Assembly (NCBI GenBank): GCA_041743105.1
Contig: JBGTNI010000047.1
Location: 27,845 to 91,844, forward strand
Direction: 5' to 3'
Source of the DNA: QHCE01 sp041743105
GTDB taxonomy: Bacteria > Actinomycetota > Actinomycetes > Mycobacteriales > QHCE01
Length of the DNA stretch: 64,000 nucleotides
The translations under genes and the position numbers were made by a program. The notes beneath the pieces are model-generated. The model worked only from the letters and a program-made list of their open reading frames with translations, ran no database searches and was not told where the DNA came from. Position 1 is the stretch's first letter. Each line of letters opens with the position of its first letter. Positions 13,872 through 21,400 of this stretch are shown here, piece after piece.

Positions 13872-14975
13872 ATGCAGGTGTTTCCTTACGCCAAGAACAT
13901 GGCCCAGGGCCCTGCGCCCGGACATGAACAGGTCGTTTTTTGCTATGACGAGCCGACCGGGCTGCGCGCGATCATCGCCATCTATTCCACGGCGCTAGGT
14001 CCAGCGCTCGGTGGCACACGCTTCTACCCCTATGAAACGCAGACCCAAGCCCTCGAGGACGTGCTGGGACTGTCACGAGGTATGGCGTACAAGAATGCAC
14101 TGGCAGGCCTAGATCTCGGCGGCGGAAAGGCCGTCATCTGGGGTGATCCCGCCAGGGATAAGACCGAAGCACTGCTGCGGGCGTACGGCAGATTCGTCGA
14201 AACGCTGGGGGGGCGCTACATCACGGCATGCGACGTGGGCACCGTCGTCGAAGACATGGATATCGTGGCGCGCGAATCCCGATATGTCACCGGTCGTTCC
14301 CCCGAGCACGGCGGCGCAGGAGACTCCAGTGTACTGACCGCGTTCGGCACCCTATGCGGTATGCGTGCCGCCGCCGCGCACCGTTGGGGCAGCGCACAAC
14401 TGTCGGATCGCACCGTCGGGATCGCAGGGGTCGGCAAGGTAGGTAAACACCTCGTCTCACTGCTCATCGAAGAAGGGGCGCGAATTCTGATCGCCGACAT
14501 CGACCCCCGCGCGATCGCGATCGTTCAGGAGCGATTCGGTGACGTCACCGTCGTTGCACCGGGCGAGCTGGCACGGACGCCGATGGACATTTACTCGCCG
14601 TGTGCGCTCGGCGGAGTGCTCACCAAGGAGCTGGCCCCCGTACTGCGTGCCGAAATCATCTGCGGCGCGGCGAATAACCAGCTGGCCCACCCCGAAGTTG
14701 CAAACTTGCTCGCCGAGCGCGACGTGTTGTACGCACCCGACTACGTCGTCAACGCCGGTGGTGTGATTCAGGTCGCCGACGAGATCGAAGGCTTCGTCTT
14801 CGAACGTGCTCGCAAACGCGCCGCAGGCATCCATGCCACGACGGCCCGCATTCTCACCAGCGCTCGTGAACAAGGTATTACGCCCAGTGCCGCCGCCGAC
14901 CAGCTCGCCGAGCGACGCATGGCGGAGGTAGGAAGGTTGCGCACGATTCTGCTGCCCGGCGAGATTCGTCGCTAA
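13872..14975 (+). CDS. Leucine/valine dehydrogenase (Glu/Leu/Phe/Val DH family)
   Basis: NAD-dependent oxidative deamination of a branched-chain amino acid. The 367-residue protein shows GPALGGTRFY, the catalytic-lysine region GMAYKNALAGLDLGGGKAVI, the DVGTVVEDM segment, the Rossmann motif GIAGVGKVGKH and a C-terminal NAGGVIQVADE. Length fits leucine and valine dehydrogenases, not hexameric glutamate dehydrogenase. Choosing between leucine and valine as main substrate is not possible by eye. It follows spo0M by 53 bp on the same strand and an AGGAGCAAGTAGC stretch precedes the ATG. Confidence 0.92.
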   Translation: MQVFPYAKNMAQGPAPGHEQVVFCYDEPTGLRAIIAIYSTALGPALGGTRFYPYETQTQALEDVLGLSRGMAYKNALAGLDLGGGKAVIWGDPARDKTEALLRAYGRFVETLGGRYITACDVGTVVEDMDIVARESRYVTGRSPEHGGAGDSSVLTAFGTLCGMRAAAAHRWGSAQLSDRTVGIAGVGKVGKHLVSLLIEEGARILIADIDPRAIAIVQERFGDVTVVAPGELARTPMDIYSPCALGGVLTKELAPVLRAEIICGAANNQLAHPEVANLLAERDVLYAPDYVVNAGGVIQVADEIEGFVFERARKRAAGIHATTARILTSAREQGITPSAAADQLAERRMAEVGRLRTILLPGEIRR

Positions 14976-15671
14976 TCGCATCCTGTTCCCGTCGATTAGG
15001 CGTACCGCAAATTGATCAGAAACTTTTTTTTTCTAATGTAATTCTGGCTGTAAAATAGTGTGTGGTTGGCTGGGAGCTTATCCGGTAAGTAATAACAACG
15101 AATCATTCGCATGTGCGCAGCCAGGACGCTCACTCTGGAGTAGCACTTACTGCCGCTAGCAGTCCCTCAGCGGACCTGTGGGTTGCGGTTATCATGAAAC
15201 GCATTTCAGTCACCTCGACCAGGACATAATTCCGCTAAGGATTTTTTCAGAAACTGTGACGATATTGGACAGAGATGTGATCGAATTCTAGCTTATTGAT
15301 TGTGAATACCCACTCAGCGAACTCCGCCGCCAGCCCCACGGTTGGTGAACATGTATCGCTAAAGTTTGCCCAAATCATAGAACCGTCACAGACATCATCG
15401 AACCCGACAGTATGGCTGGCTTGCGTTACAAAACAGCCATACGGCGAGATTCAGCGGCGAAAGTACCCTGCAACGAACAGGCTCGCCCCCTGCGGCAGCA
15501 CAACTTGTAGGGGAGGTGGCCCGTTGCTAAGGCGGGAAGGTACGGTAGAGCACGACAGAAGCAAAACCGCTGGGCTAGCTGATGCTGGTCCGGTTTTATA
15601 CTGAAGCAGTAGGTTTGCGCGGTCTGTTTGCCATCGTTGTTCACTGTCGTCTGTATGAGGGGGTCGAGCCA
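14976..15671. other. Long intergenic stretch without a supported gene
   Basis: About 700 bp with lower GC than the flanks. Just behind the dehydrogenase is an A/T-rich hairpin-like run, AGAAAC followed by nine T and TCT, near 15020-15040. Nearer DUF3073 there is a nested inverted repeat: GTACC/GGTAC enclosing GCAACG/CGTTGC (about 15469-15545), which may be a leader structure. Open frames here have no codon bias or family likeness, so I call none of them genes. Confidence 0.5.
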
Positions 15672-15857
15672 ATGGGGCGCGGCCGTGCTAAAGCAAAGCA
15701 AACCAAGGTCGCTCGCGAGCTAAAATACAGCTCCCCAGAAACCGACCTCGATGCGCTGCAGCGCGAACTCAGTCACGCATCGTCTGATTCACATCGGTCT
15801 ACAGACGATGCACACGACACCGATGAGGATGACACCCGGGAGCTGCGGCGACGATGA
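15672..15857 (+). CDS. DUF3073 small basic/acidic protein
   Basis: A 61-residue protein beginning MGRGRAKAKQTKVARELKY, the signature start of DUF3073, followed by a polar tail rich in D, S and H. In M. tuberculosis the homologue (Rv0810c) lies next to purM, as it does here apart from the two intervening RiPP genes. The longer upstream reading frame is rejected because homology starts at the ATG at 15672. Function unknown. Its stop overlaps the start of the RiPP precursor (ATGA), suggesting a shared transcript. Confidence 0.85.
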   Translation: MGRGRAKAKQTKVARELKYSSPETDLDALQRELSHASSDSHRSTDDAHDTDEDDTRELRRR

Positions 15858-16162
15858 ACTTCGTCTGCACCCTCGGTGATCAGCTTCCACTTGGTGACGA
15901 TCCCGAAGATTCAACCTGCGATCACGCAACGCCTGTGGCGGAAAGCCGTGCCTGCCCGTTTGGCCTGAGTTTCGCCACCAGGTTCGACGCCCATTCCGAG
16001 GTCGACTACGCAGGCGTCCGCTACGACCCACATCGGCAGTTGTCTCAGGTGTACAACGGAGAGCAATGGGTGCCATTGATTACGTTGGACTCTCCACTGA
16101 CGGTGCAATCTACCGGCGAGCTGGGTGACCCCAATTACGACGAGATCTTCGACAAGAATTGA
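15854..16162 (+). CDS. Graspetide-type RiPP precursor (TgmA-like)
   Basis: A 102-residue candidate precursor peptide for an ATP-grasp ligase. The leader contains CPFGLSFATRF, like the PF-x-L motif of TgmA precursors, then a region YDPHRQLSQVYNGEQWVPL. The C-terminal core (about 30 residues) is loaded with hydroxyl donors (T, S) and acidic acceptors, ending DPNYDEIFDKN, as expected for omega-ester or omega-amide cross-links. It overlaps the DUF3073 stop by 4 bp and its own stop overlaps the TTG of the maturase. The coupled start at 15854 makes the leader long for the family; a GTG at 15935 is an alternative. Confidence 0.75.
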   Translation: MNFVCTLGDQLPLGDDPEDSTCDHATPVAESRACPFGLSFATRFDAHSEVDYAGVRYDPHRQLSQVYNGEQWVPLITLDSPLTVQSTGELGDPNYDEIFDKN

Positions 16163-17121
16163 ACCCCGACACCGTTCTGGTGCTCACATCACCGCGTGAC
16201 ACTACCGCGGACCTCGTTGTCGCGGCGCTGGGCGAACGAAACGCCCCAGTCTTTCGCTGCGATACCGCGGAGTTTCTGCAGCAGCTGCGCTTCAGCGCCA
16301 CTCTTTCCGCTGGTAGGGCAGCATGGTCGGGGCAGCTCCGCACTCCTCATCACAGCGTTTCGCTAGAGCAGATCCGCTGCGGCTACTACCGGCGCCCCAA
16401 CGCCTTTAGTCCCGCCGAGAGCTTCGACGCCGGTACCCGCGACTGGATCAGTATGCAGGCACGTCTGGGATTTGGCGGAGTGCTCGCCGCCGGGATTCGC
16501 TGGCTCAACCATCCCAGTCGAATCGGTTACGCCGAGTACAAGCCAGTGCAGCTCGCCGCGGCGGCCCGCGCCGAGCTAGAGTTGCCATCCACGCTGATCA
16601 CCAATGAACCGTCCGCGGCGGTCCGCTTTGCCGCCGACGTCGGGGAGCTGGTCTACAAGCCACTGTCCACCCCAGGCATCCCGGGTACGGCGGTGTACAC
16701 CAACCGTGTCAGTGCGGCACAGCTGGACGATCCGACGATCGGCTAGACCGCTCACCTGTTCCAGCAGTGGATTGACAAACACCACGAGGTTCGACTGATC
16801 GTCGTAGACCAGCACTATGTTGCGACCGCGATCGCCGCTCATTCCGACGCCGCACAAGTGGACTGGCGTACCGACTATGCCGCACTGAGCTACCGACCCG
16901 TCGAAACGCCTCCGCACATCCGCGAGGGGGTGGCACGGCTGCTTCGCGACCTGGGTCTTCGGTTCGCTGCCATCGACTTCGCGGTGACCCCAGACGGCGA
17001 GTGGATATTTCTCGACCTCAACCCCAACGGGCAGTGGGCGTGGATCGCTAAGCACACCGATCTCGACCTTGCCGGGACGATTGCGGACGCCCTGCTTGCC
17101 GCCCCGCGCGAGGGTGATTAA
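16159..17121 (+). pseudogene. ATP-grasp RiPP maturase (TgmB-like) with in-frame amber codon
   Basis: One continuous reading frame for a ~320-residue ATP-grasp ligase, interrupted only by TAG at 16744-16746. Before it: LVLTSPRDTTADLVVAALG, CGYYRRPNAF, NHPSRIGYAEYKPVQL and LVYKPLSTPG (the ATP-binding lysine region). After it, in the same frame: LFQQWIDKHHEVRLIVVDQ, VDWRTDY, FAAIDFAVTPDGEWIFLDLN, the end of the ATP-grasp fold with its metal-binding D and N residues. This is the maturase family that forms ester/amide rings on the adjacent precursor. The start is a TTG that overlaps the precursor stop. No other lesion is visible, so this could be a fresh nonsense mutation, a strain variant, a sequencing error or, less likely, read-through. 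As written, neither half should be active. Confidence 0.85.
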
Positions 17122-17166
17122 GGCTGTCTTATCGGGCCCGTGTTGCCTGGCGTTCTATAGGCCGTC

Positions 17167-18324
17167 TCAGCCCCGCACGGGGTGATTGCTGACCATACGC
17201 GCCTGACCCTTGCCTGCGACCACTTCTCCCAGCACCCATGCATCGCAGTGCCGTGCTACCAGTAGAGCAAGCGCCGTACGCGCCTGCTCAGAGGGAACGA
17301 TCGCCACCATCCCCACACCCATGTTGAACGTGCGGTCCATCTCCGTGGCAGCCACCAAGCCAGTGTGCGCAATGAGGTCGAAGATCGGCTGAGGCTGCCA
17401 GGTGGAACGGTCAACGATCGCGTCCACATCGCGCCGCAGCAGGCGGGCGACATTGCCTGGGATGCCTCCGCCGGTGATGTGCACAAACGTTCGCACATCG
17501 ACCTCTTCGATTAGGGCCAAGCAGTCGGGTGAGTAAATGCGGGTGGGGGTGAGCAGTTCCTCGCCGAGCGTGCGCTGGTGCCCAAGGTCAGCGACCACAT
17601 TGGAGAGCGGAAAGTCCGGATGGTTCAGCAGAACGTGACGCACCAGCGAAAAGCCGTTGGAGTGCAGCCCCGATGAGCGCATCCCCAGCAAGATGTCGCC
17701 AGGTTGGATCCGGTCACCACCGAGCACGCGATCGGCGTCGACAACACCAACACCCGTCGCCGACAGGTCATAATCGTCGGGATGCATCACGCCGTTGTGT
17801 TCGGCGATCTCGCCACCGGTGAGCGCGCAACCGGCGTACCGACAGCCCTCGGCGATGCCACCGACGATGACGGATAGCTTCTCCGGCGTCACCGTACCGC
17901 AGGCGATATAGTCCTGCAGGAACAACGGTTCGGCTCCGCAGACCACCAGATCGTCGACGACCATGGCCACCAGGTCAATGCCGACGGTATCGTGTATGCC
18001 TAGCCGCTGCGCAATCACCAGCTTGGTGCCCACACCGTCGGTAGAGGAAGCCAGCAGCGGCTTGCGATACTTGGTGGTGTCAAGCGCGAACAGACTCGCG
18101 AATCCGCCCAGGTCGCCGACAACTTCAGGACGATATGTCTTGTGAGCCTTGGGCTTGAACAGCTGCACCGCCCGCTCACCCGCTTCAAGATCTACGCCGG
18201 TATCGGCGTAGGTGACCCCAAAAGGGCTGGTGTAGGTGGTGACCTCGACCGGGTTACTACGGTTACCCGTCACAGGTAACGGCACCTCGTCAGCACTCGT
18301 GGTACCCCTTATGGTGTCACTCAC
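17167..18324 (-). CDS. purM: Phosphoribosylformylglycinamidine cyclo-ligase (AIR synthetase)
   Basis: Purine biosynthesis: ATP-dependent ring closure of FGAM to AIR. The 385 residues include SPFGVTYADTGVDLEAGER, a glycine-rich LLASSTDGVGTKLVIA that binds ATP, GIDLVAMVVDDLVVCGAEPL and CALTGGEIAEHNG. A 38-residue variable N-terminal extension precedes the conserved start, as in other actinobacteria. The GTG start overlaps the purF stop by 4 bp, so the two are translationally coupled. Confidence 0.97.
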   Translation of the reverse strand: MSDTIRGTTSADEVPLPVTGNRSNPVEVTTYTSPFGVTYADTGVDLEAGERAVQLFKPKAHKTYRPEVVGDLGGFASLFALDTTKYRKPLLASSTDGVGTKLVIAQRLGIHDTVGIDLVAMVVDDLVVCGAEPLFLQDYIACGTVTPEKLSVIVGGIAEGCRYAGCALTGGEIAEHNGVMHPDDYDLSATGVGVVDADRVLGGDRIQPGDILLGMRSSGLHSNGFSLVRHVLLNHPDFPLSNVVADLGHQRTLGEELLTPTRIYSPDCLALIEEVDVRTFVHITGGGIPGNVARLLRRDVDAIVDRSTWQPQPIFDLIAHTGLVAATEMDRTFNMGVGMVAIVPSEQARTALALLVARHCDAWVLGEVVAGKGQARMVSNHPVRG

Positions 18325-19862
18325 GTAGTTCCCCTCCCGGTGTGTATCCGCCCCACGCTGCCGGCGAGTTCTGCCGTGTCTAGTGAGACGGTGCTATCCA
18401 ATGGAATAGTCGCGCGTTCCAATAGGTTCTTTCCGATCCGATCGCGATCTGGAACGTCAATGGGGTACTCGCCGTCAAAACATGCTCGACAGAGCCGGGA
18501 CGAGGGCTGCTCAGTCGCGGCGATCAAGCCTTCCAACGAGACGTAACCCAATGAGTCGGCTCCGATGGACTTACGTATCTCCTCCACACTGATGCCATTG
18601 GCGATCAACTCGGCCGGGCTGGCAAAGTCGATACCGTAGAAGCACGGCCACTTCACCGGCGGCGACGAGATGCGGATATGCACCTCCAGCGCTCCGGACT
18701 CGCGCAGCATACGAACCAGCGCCCGTTGCGTGTTTCCCCGTATGATGGAGTCGTCGACGACTACGAGTCGCTTGCCACGAATCACGTCGCGCAGCGGATT
18801 GAGTTTGAGTCGAATGCCCAGCTGCCTGATGCTCTGTGACGGCTGGATGAAGGTGCGCCCCACGTAGGCGTTCTTCACTAAACCCAGTCCGTATGGGATG
18901 CCGCTTTGCTGGGCGTAGCCCACGGCCGCGGGCGTCCCCGACTCCGGCACTGGGATGACCAGATCGGCATCGGTGGGGTACTCACGGGCCAGAGTGCGTC
19001 CTACCTGCACCCGGGTAGCGTGCACGCTCCGGCCGGAGATGGTGGTGTCAGGGCGGGCGAGATACACGTATTCGAACAGACAGCCCTTGGGTGACGGGGA
19101 GGCGAAACTTTCGGACCGAAGACCGTCGGCATCGATCGCCAGCAACTCGCCTGGCTCGACTTCGCGTACGAACGACGCGCCAACGATGTCTAGTGCCGCC
19201 GTCTCGCTGGCAACCACCCAGCCGCTTTCCAGCCGACCGAGCACCAGTGGACGTACGCCGTGCCGGTCACGCGCGGCGTAGAGGGTCCGCTCGTCCATGA
19301 AGACGAAGCTGAAGGCGCCTCGCAACGTCGGCAACACTTCGAGCGCTGTAGCTGCAATGCCGCAGCCACCATTGTCGGCCAGCAGCGCCGTCACCAGTGC
19401 GGTGTCGCTGGTGGAGACGGGACCATCGACGGCAAGTCGGCGATCGGCAACCTGCTTGGCCAGCTCGGCCGTGTTGACCAGGTTTCCGTTATGGGCCAGC
19501 GCGACCGTGGTGCCGCTCGGAGTGGATCGGAGCGTGGGCTGCGCGTTCTCCCACGTTGAGGCCCCGGTAGTGGAGTAGCGGGTATGGCCGATAGCGAGGG
19601 TGCCTTCCAGCGAGGCCAGAGTAGCTTCGTCGAAAACCTGGGCGACGAGCCCCATCTCCTTGTAGACCACCAGCCGCGCACCGTCACTGACGGCGATACC
19701 CGCCGACTCTTGACCGCGGTGCTGTAAGGCATAGAGGCCGAAGTACGTGAGTTTGGCGACCTCACCACCCGGTGACCACACACCGAAGATGCCGCACGCG
19801 TCCTGCGGACCTTTGTCGTGGGGGTTGAGGTCATGTGTGAGTTTGCCGTCGCCTCTGGGCAC
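18321..19862 (-). CDS. purF: Amidophosphoribosyltransferase
   Basis: First committed step of purine synthesis: PRPP plus glutamine to phosphoribosylamine. An N-terminal propeptide of about 22 residues precedes the nucleophile Cys in ACGIFGVW, and the glutaminase domain has ALQHRGQESAG and AHNGNLVN. The PRTase domain shows VVVDDSIIRGNT. Cysteines for a 4Fe-4S cluster are present (CLFEYVYL, CFYGIDF, LCRACFDGEYP), so it is the oxygen-sensitive Bacillus-type enzyme. It overlaps purM. A 435-bp gap separates it from the gene to the right, so its promoter should lie there. Confidence 0.97.
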   Translation of the reverse strand: MPRGDGKLTHDLNPHDKGPQDACGIFGVWSPGGEVAKLTYFGLYALQHRGQESAGIAVSDGARLVVYKEMGLVAQVFDEATLASLEGTLAIGHTRYSTTGASTWENAQPTLRSTPSGTTVALAHNGNLVNTAELAKQVADRRLAVDGPVSTSDTALVTALLADNGGCGIAATALEVLPTLRGAFSFVFMDERTLYAARDRHGVRPLVLGRLESGWVVASETAALDIVGASFVREVEPGELLAIDADGLRSESFASPSPKGCLFEYVYLARPDTTISGRSVHATRVQVGRTLAREYPTDADLVIPVPESGTPAAVGYAQQSGIPYGLGLVKNAYVGRTFIQPSQSIRQLGIRLKLNPLRDVIRGKRLVVVDDSIIRGNTQRALVRMLRESGALEVHIRISSPPVKWPCFYGIDFASPAELIANGISVEEIRKSIGADSLGYVSLEGLIAATEQPSSRLCRACFDGEYPIDVPDRDRIGKNLLERATIPLDSTVSLDTAELAGSVGRIHTGRGTT

Positions 19863-20297
19863 ACCTTGATTCTAGTTGACAGCGTTTGCGCTCGTCATCA
19901 AGGCCCGTAAATCAGCCAAAGGGCTGACTGATAAGGACACCGCAAGCATGGTTGAATAGCATCATGAGTATTTCACAGCTTTCCCGGCAGCCTGGTTTCG
20001 ACGCCGATGTAGCTGCGAACTGTATGTGTATGGCACTCCAGATGCGCTGCCGCTAGCGCTTGCCAGCTACTACCGGTTTGCTGCGCTGTTTACTAATCAG
20101 TACGAAAGTAGCTAGACAGGTACAGCCTCTGACCTGAAAATTCAGCTACTTTCTCCACTGACTTAGTAACGATCTGCTCAGTCGGCGTGACGTAACTCCC
20201 GCCGCTTTCTCGACAGACCAGTTCTGGCTCTCTTAAGCCCTCTGACCGCGTCGGCTCAGGCGTGTTAACGCCGCCGCCTCATTTCTGGACCATAGTG
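19863..20297. other. Promoter region of purF with a possible tiny ORF
   Basis: No clear gene. At 19964-20056 (+) an ATG opens a 30-residue frame, starting MSISQLSRQPGFDADV and ending with an unusual Met/Cys-rich NCMCMALQMRCR. It lacks a good ribosome site and lies antisense to the purF leader region. It may be a chance frame or a small peptide. The rest is likely purF regulatory sequence, with no riboswitch that I recognise. Confidence 0.35.
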
Positions 20298-21056
20298 ATG
20301 ATCAGTCTCACCACACAGTCGCACACAGCGGCCGATACCGCGACCTATCTCGCACACTACCTGCGTCTGTTACCCGACGATGCTCACCGCGCGGCGATCC
20401 TTCGATTACTGCGACAACTGGAGCCCGCCGCGGCGGGCGAGCTCGCCGATTACCTTCGCCAACTGGACGTCAGCGTGGCGGCTGACCCTCGGTTTCGGGA
20501 GACCTACTTGTTCGCACCGCGACAATGGTCTTCCAGGACCCTCGAGCAGTTGGCGCTCCGCTGGGCGCACCCCGCGCTACGCCATTTGGTCTCAGTGCCT
20601 GAAAGCGTCACGAGGGAAGCCGCGACCACAGATGCGGCGGCGGCCACACTGTTTTTCCGCGAACCTGGTGGCATCTCCGACATGTGGGTGCTTGCAATCC
20701 CCGAGGGTACTGAGGTAACGCTCGCCACGATGGGCTCGACGCTAGCGATCGCGCCGGTCGGGGATGTCGAGTTGGCTATGGACGGTCATCCGGTAGCCGG
20801 CTCCTCGGTGGCGGTGTCGCAGCAACGCACGGTCAGCGTCACACCGGCCAGCAGCCGCGGGCAGGGATGCTTGGCGATGGTGGTGGCTTCCAGGGCGCTG
20901 CTGGACACGGCGTCTGCTGCGCAATGGTTGACATCGCACAGTGCCGGGGCACGGGCGGAACCTGTTAATGCCACAGCTGAGATACCGCGCTCGAAATATC
21001 AGCACGGACCCCGCTCAAACTCAATCGGCCTGCGGCACGCGCCTGCTCCCAGTTAA
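20298..21056 (+). CDS. Unknown 252-residue protein
   Basis: Not a family I recognise. The N-terminal 100 residues are helical (AHYLRLLPDDAHRAAIL, LRQLEPAAAGELADYLRQL); the middle (about 120-220) is beta-rich and cupin-like in rhythm (MWVLAIPEGTEVTLATMG, GDVELAMDGHPVAGS, VSVTPASSRGQG). That could be a small-molecule-responsive domain, but the evidence is weak. The ATG at 20298 is preferred to the upstream GTG at 20262. Its 3' end overlaps the convergent sterol-carrier-like gene by about 92 bp. Confidence 0.6.
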   Translation: MISLTTQSHTAADTATYLAHYLRLLPDDAHRAAILRLLRQLEPAAAGELADYLRQLDVSVAADPRFRETYLFAPRQWSSRTLEQLALRWAHPALRHLVSVPESVTREAATTDAAAATLFFREPGGISDMWVLAIPEGTEVTLATMGSTLAIAPVGDVELAMDGHPVAGSSVAVSQQRTVSVTPASSRGQGCLAMVVASRALLDTASAAQWLTSHSAGARAEPVNATAEIPRSKYQHGPRSNSIGLRHAPAPS

Positions 21057-21342
21057 GTCGCCCCGTTGCCAGCAGTAGCCACGTCAACGGATCAGTCTCC
21101 ACCACGTTAGGAGGTGTGCCGCGTCGATGGTTGGGACCGCGAAAGCCCGCTCCCGGATCGCATTGCACTGCACCGTAGGGCGGTATCCTCAGCTCCACCG
21201 CGCGGCCCGGCGCGCGGTGCGCCAACGCGTGCAGCAGATGCAGCACAGCCGTCCGTAACATATCCGGCTCCGGCGCCTGTCCAGCGTCGACGGCCGACAG
21301 CGCCGCTCGCACCGCGTCAGGTGCTACGACGTATTTGGGCAT
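20965..21342 (-). CDS. Sterol-carrier-like protein of the purine locus
   Basis: A 125-residue protein resembling the mycobacterial 'bacterial SCP orthologue' family (Rv0807-like), which sits beside purF/purL in M. tuberculosis. Supporting stretches are AVELRIPPYGAVQCDPG, PPNVVETDPLTWLLLATGR and WEQARAAGRLSLSGVRAD. The ATG at 21342 is chosen because the 29 residues of the longer frame are unlike the family. Sterol-carrier folds bind lipids, but the role of this branch is unknown. It lies 58 bp behind purL and is probably co-transcribed with it. Confidence 0.8.
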   Translation of the reverse strand: MPKYVVAPDAVRAALSAVDAGQAPEPDMLRTAVLHLLHALAHRAPGRAVELRIPPYGAVQCDPGAGFRGPNHRRGTPPNVVETDPLTWLLLATGRLNWEQARAAGRLSLSGVRADISSAVSQLWH

Positions 21343-21400
21343 ACGCGATCCTAAACACGGCGATCTGAGGGACGCCATCGCACAAAATGTCGCCTCGGCA

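Noticed and set aside
15460..15550. Possible riboswitch upstream of DUF3073
   Set aside because: A nested inverted repeat is present, but no consensus of a known riboswitch class could be matched.
15296..15701. Frames on both strands upstream of DUF3073
   Set aside because: No codon bias, no ribosome site, no recognisable similarity; treated as intergenic.
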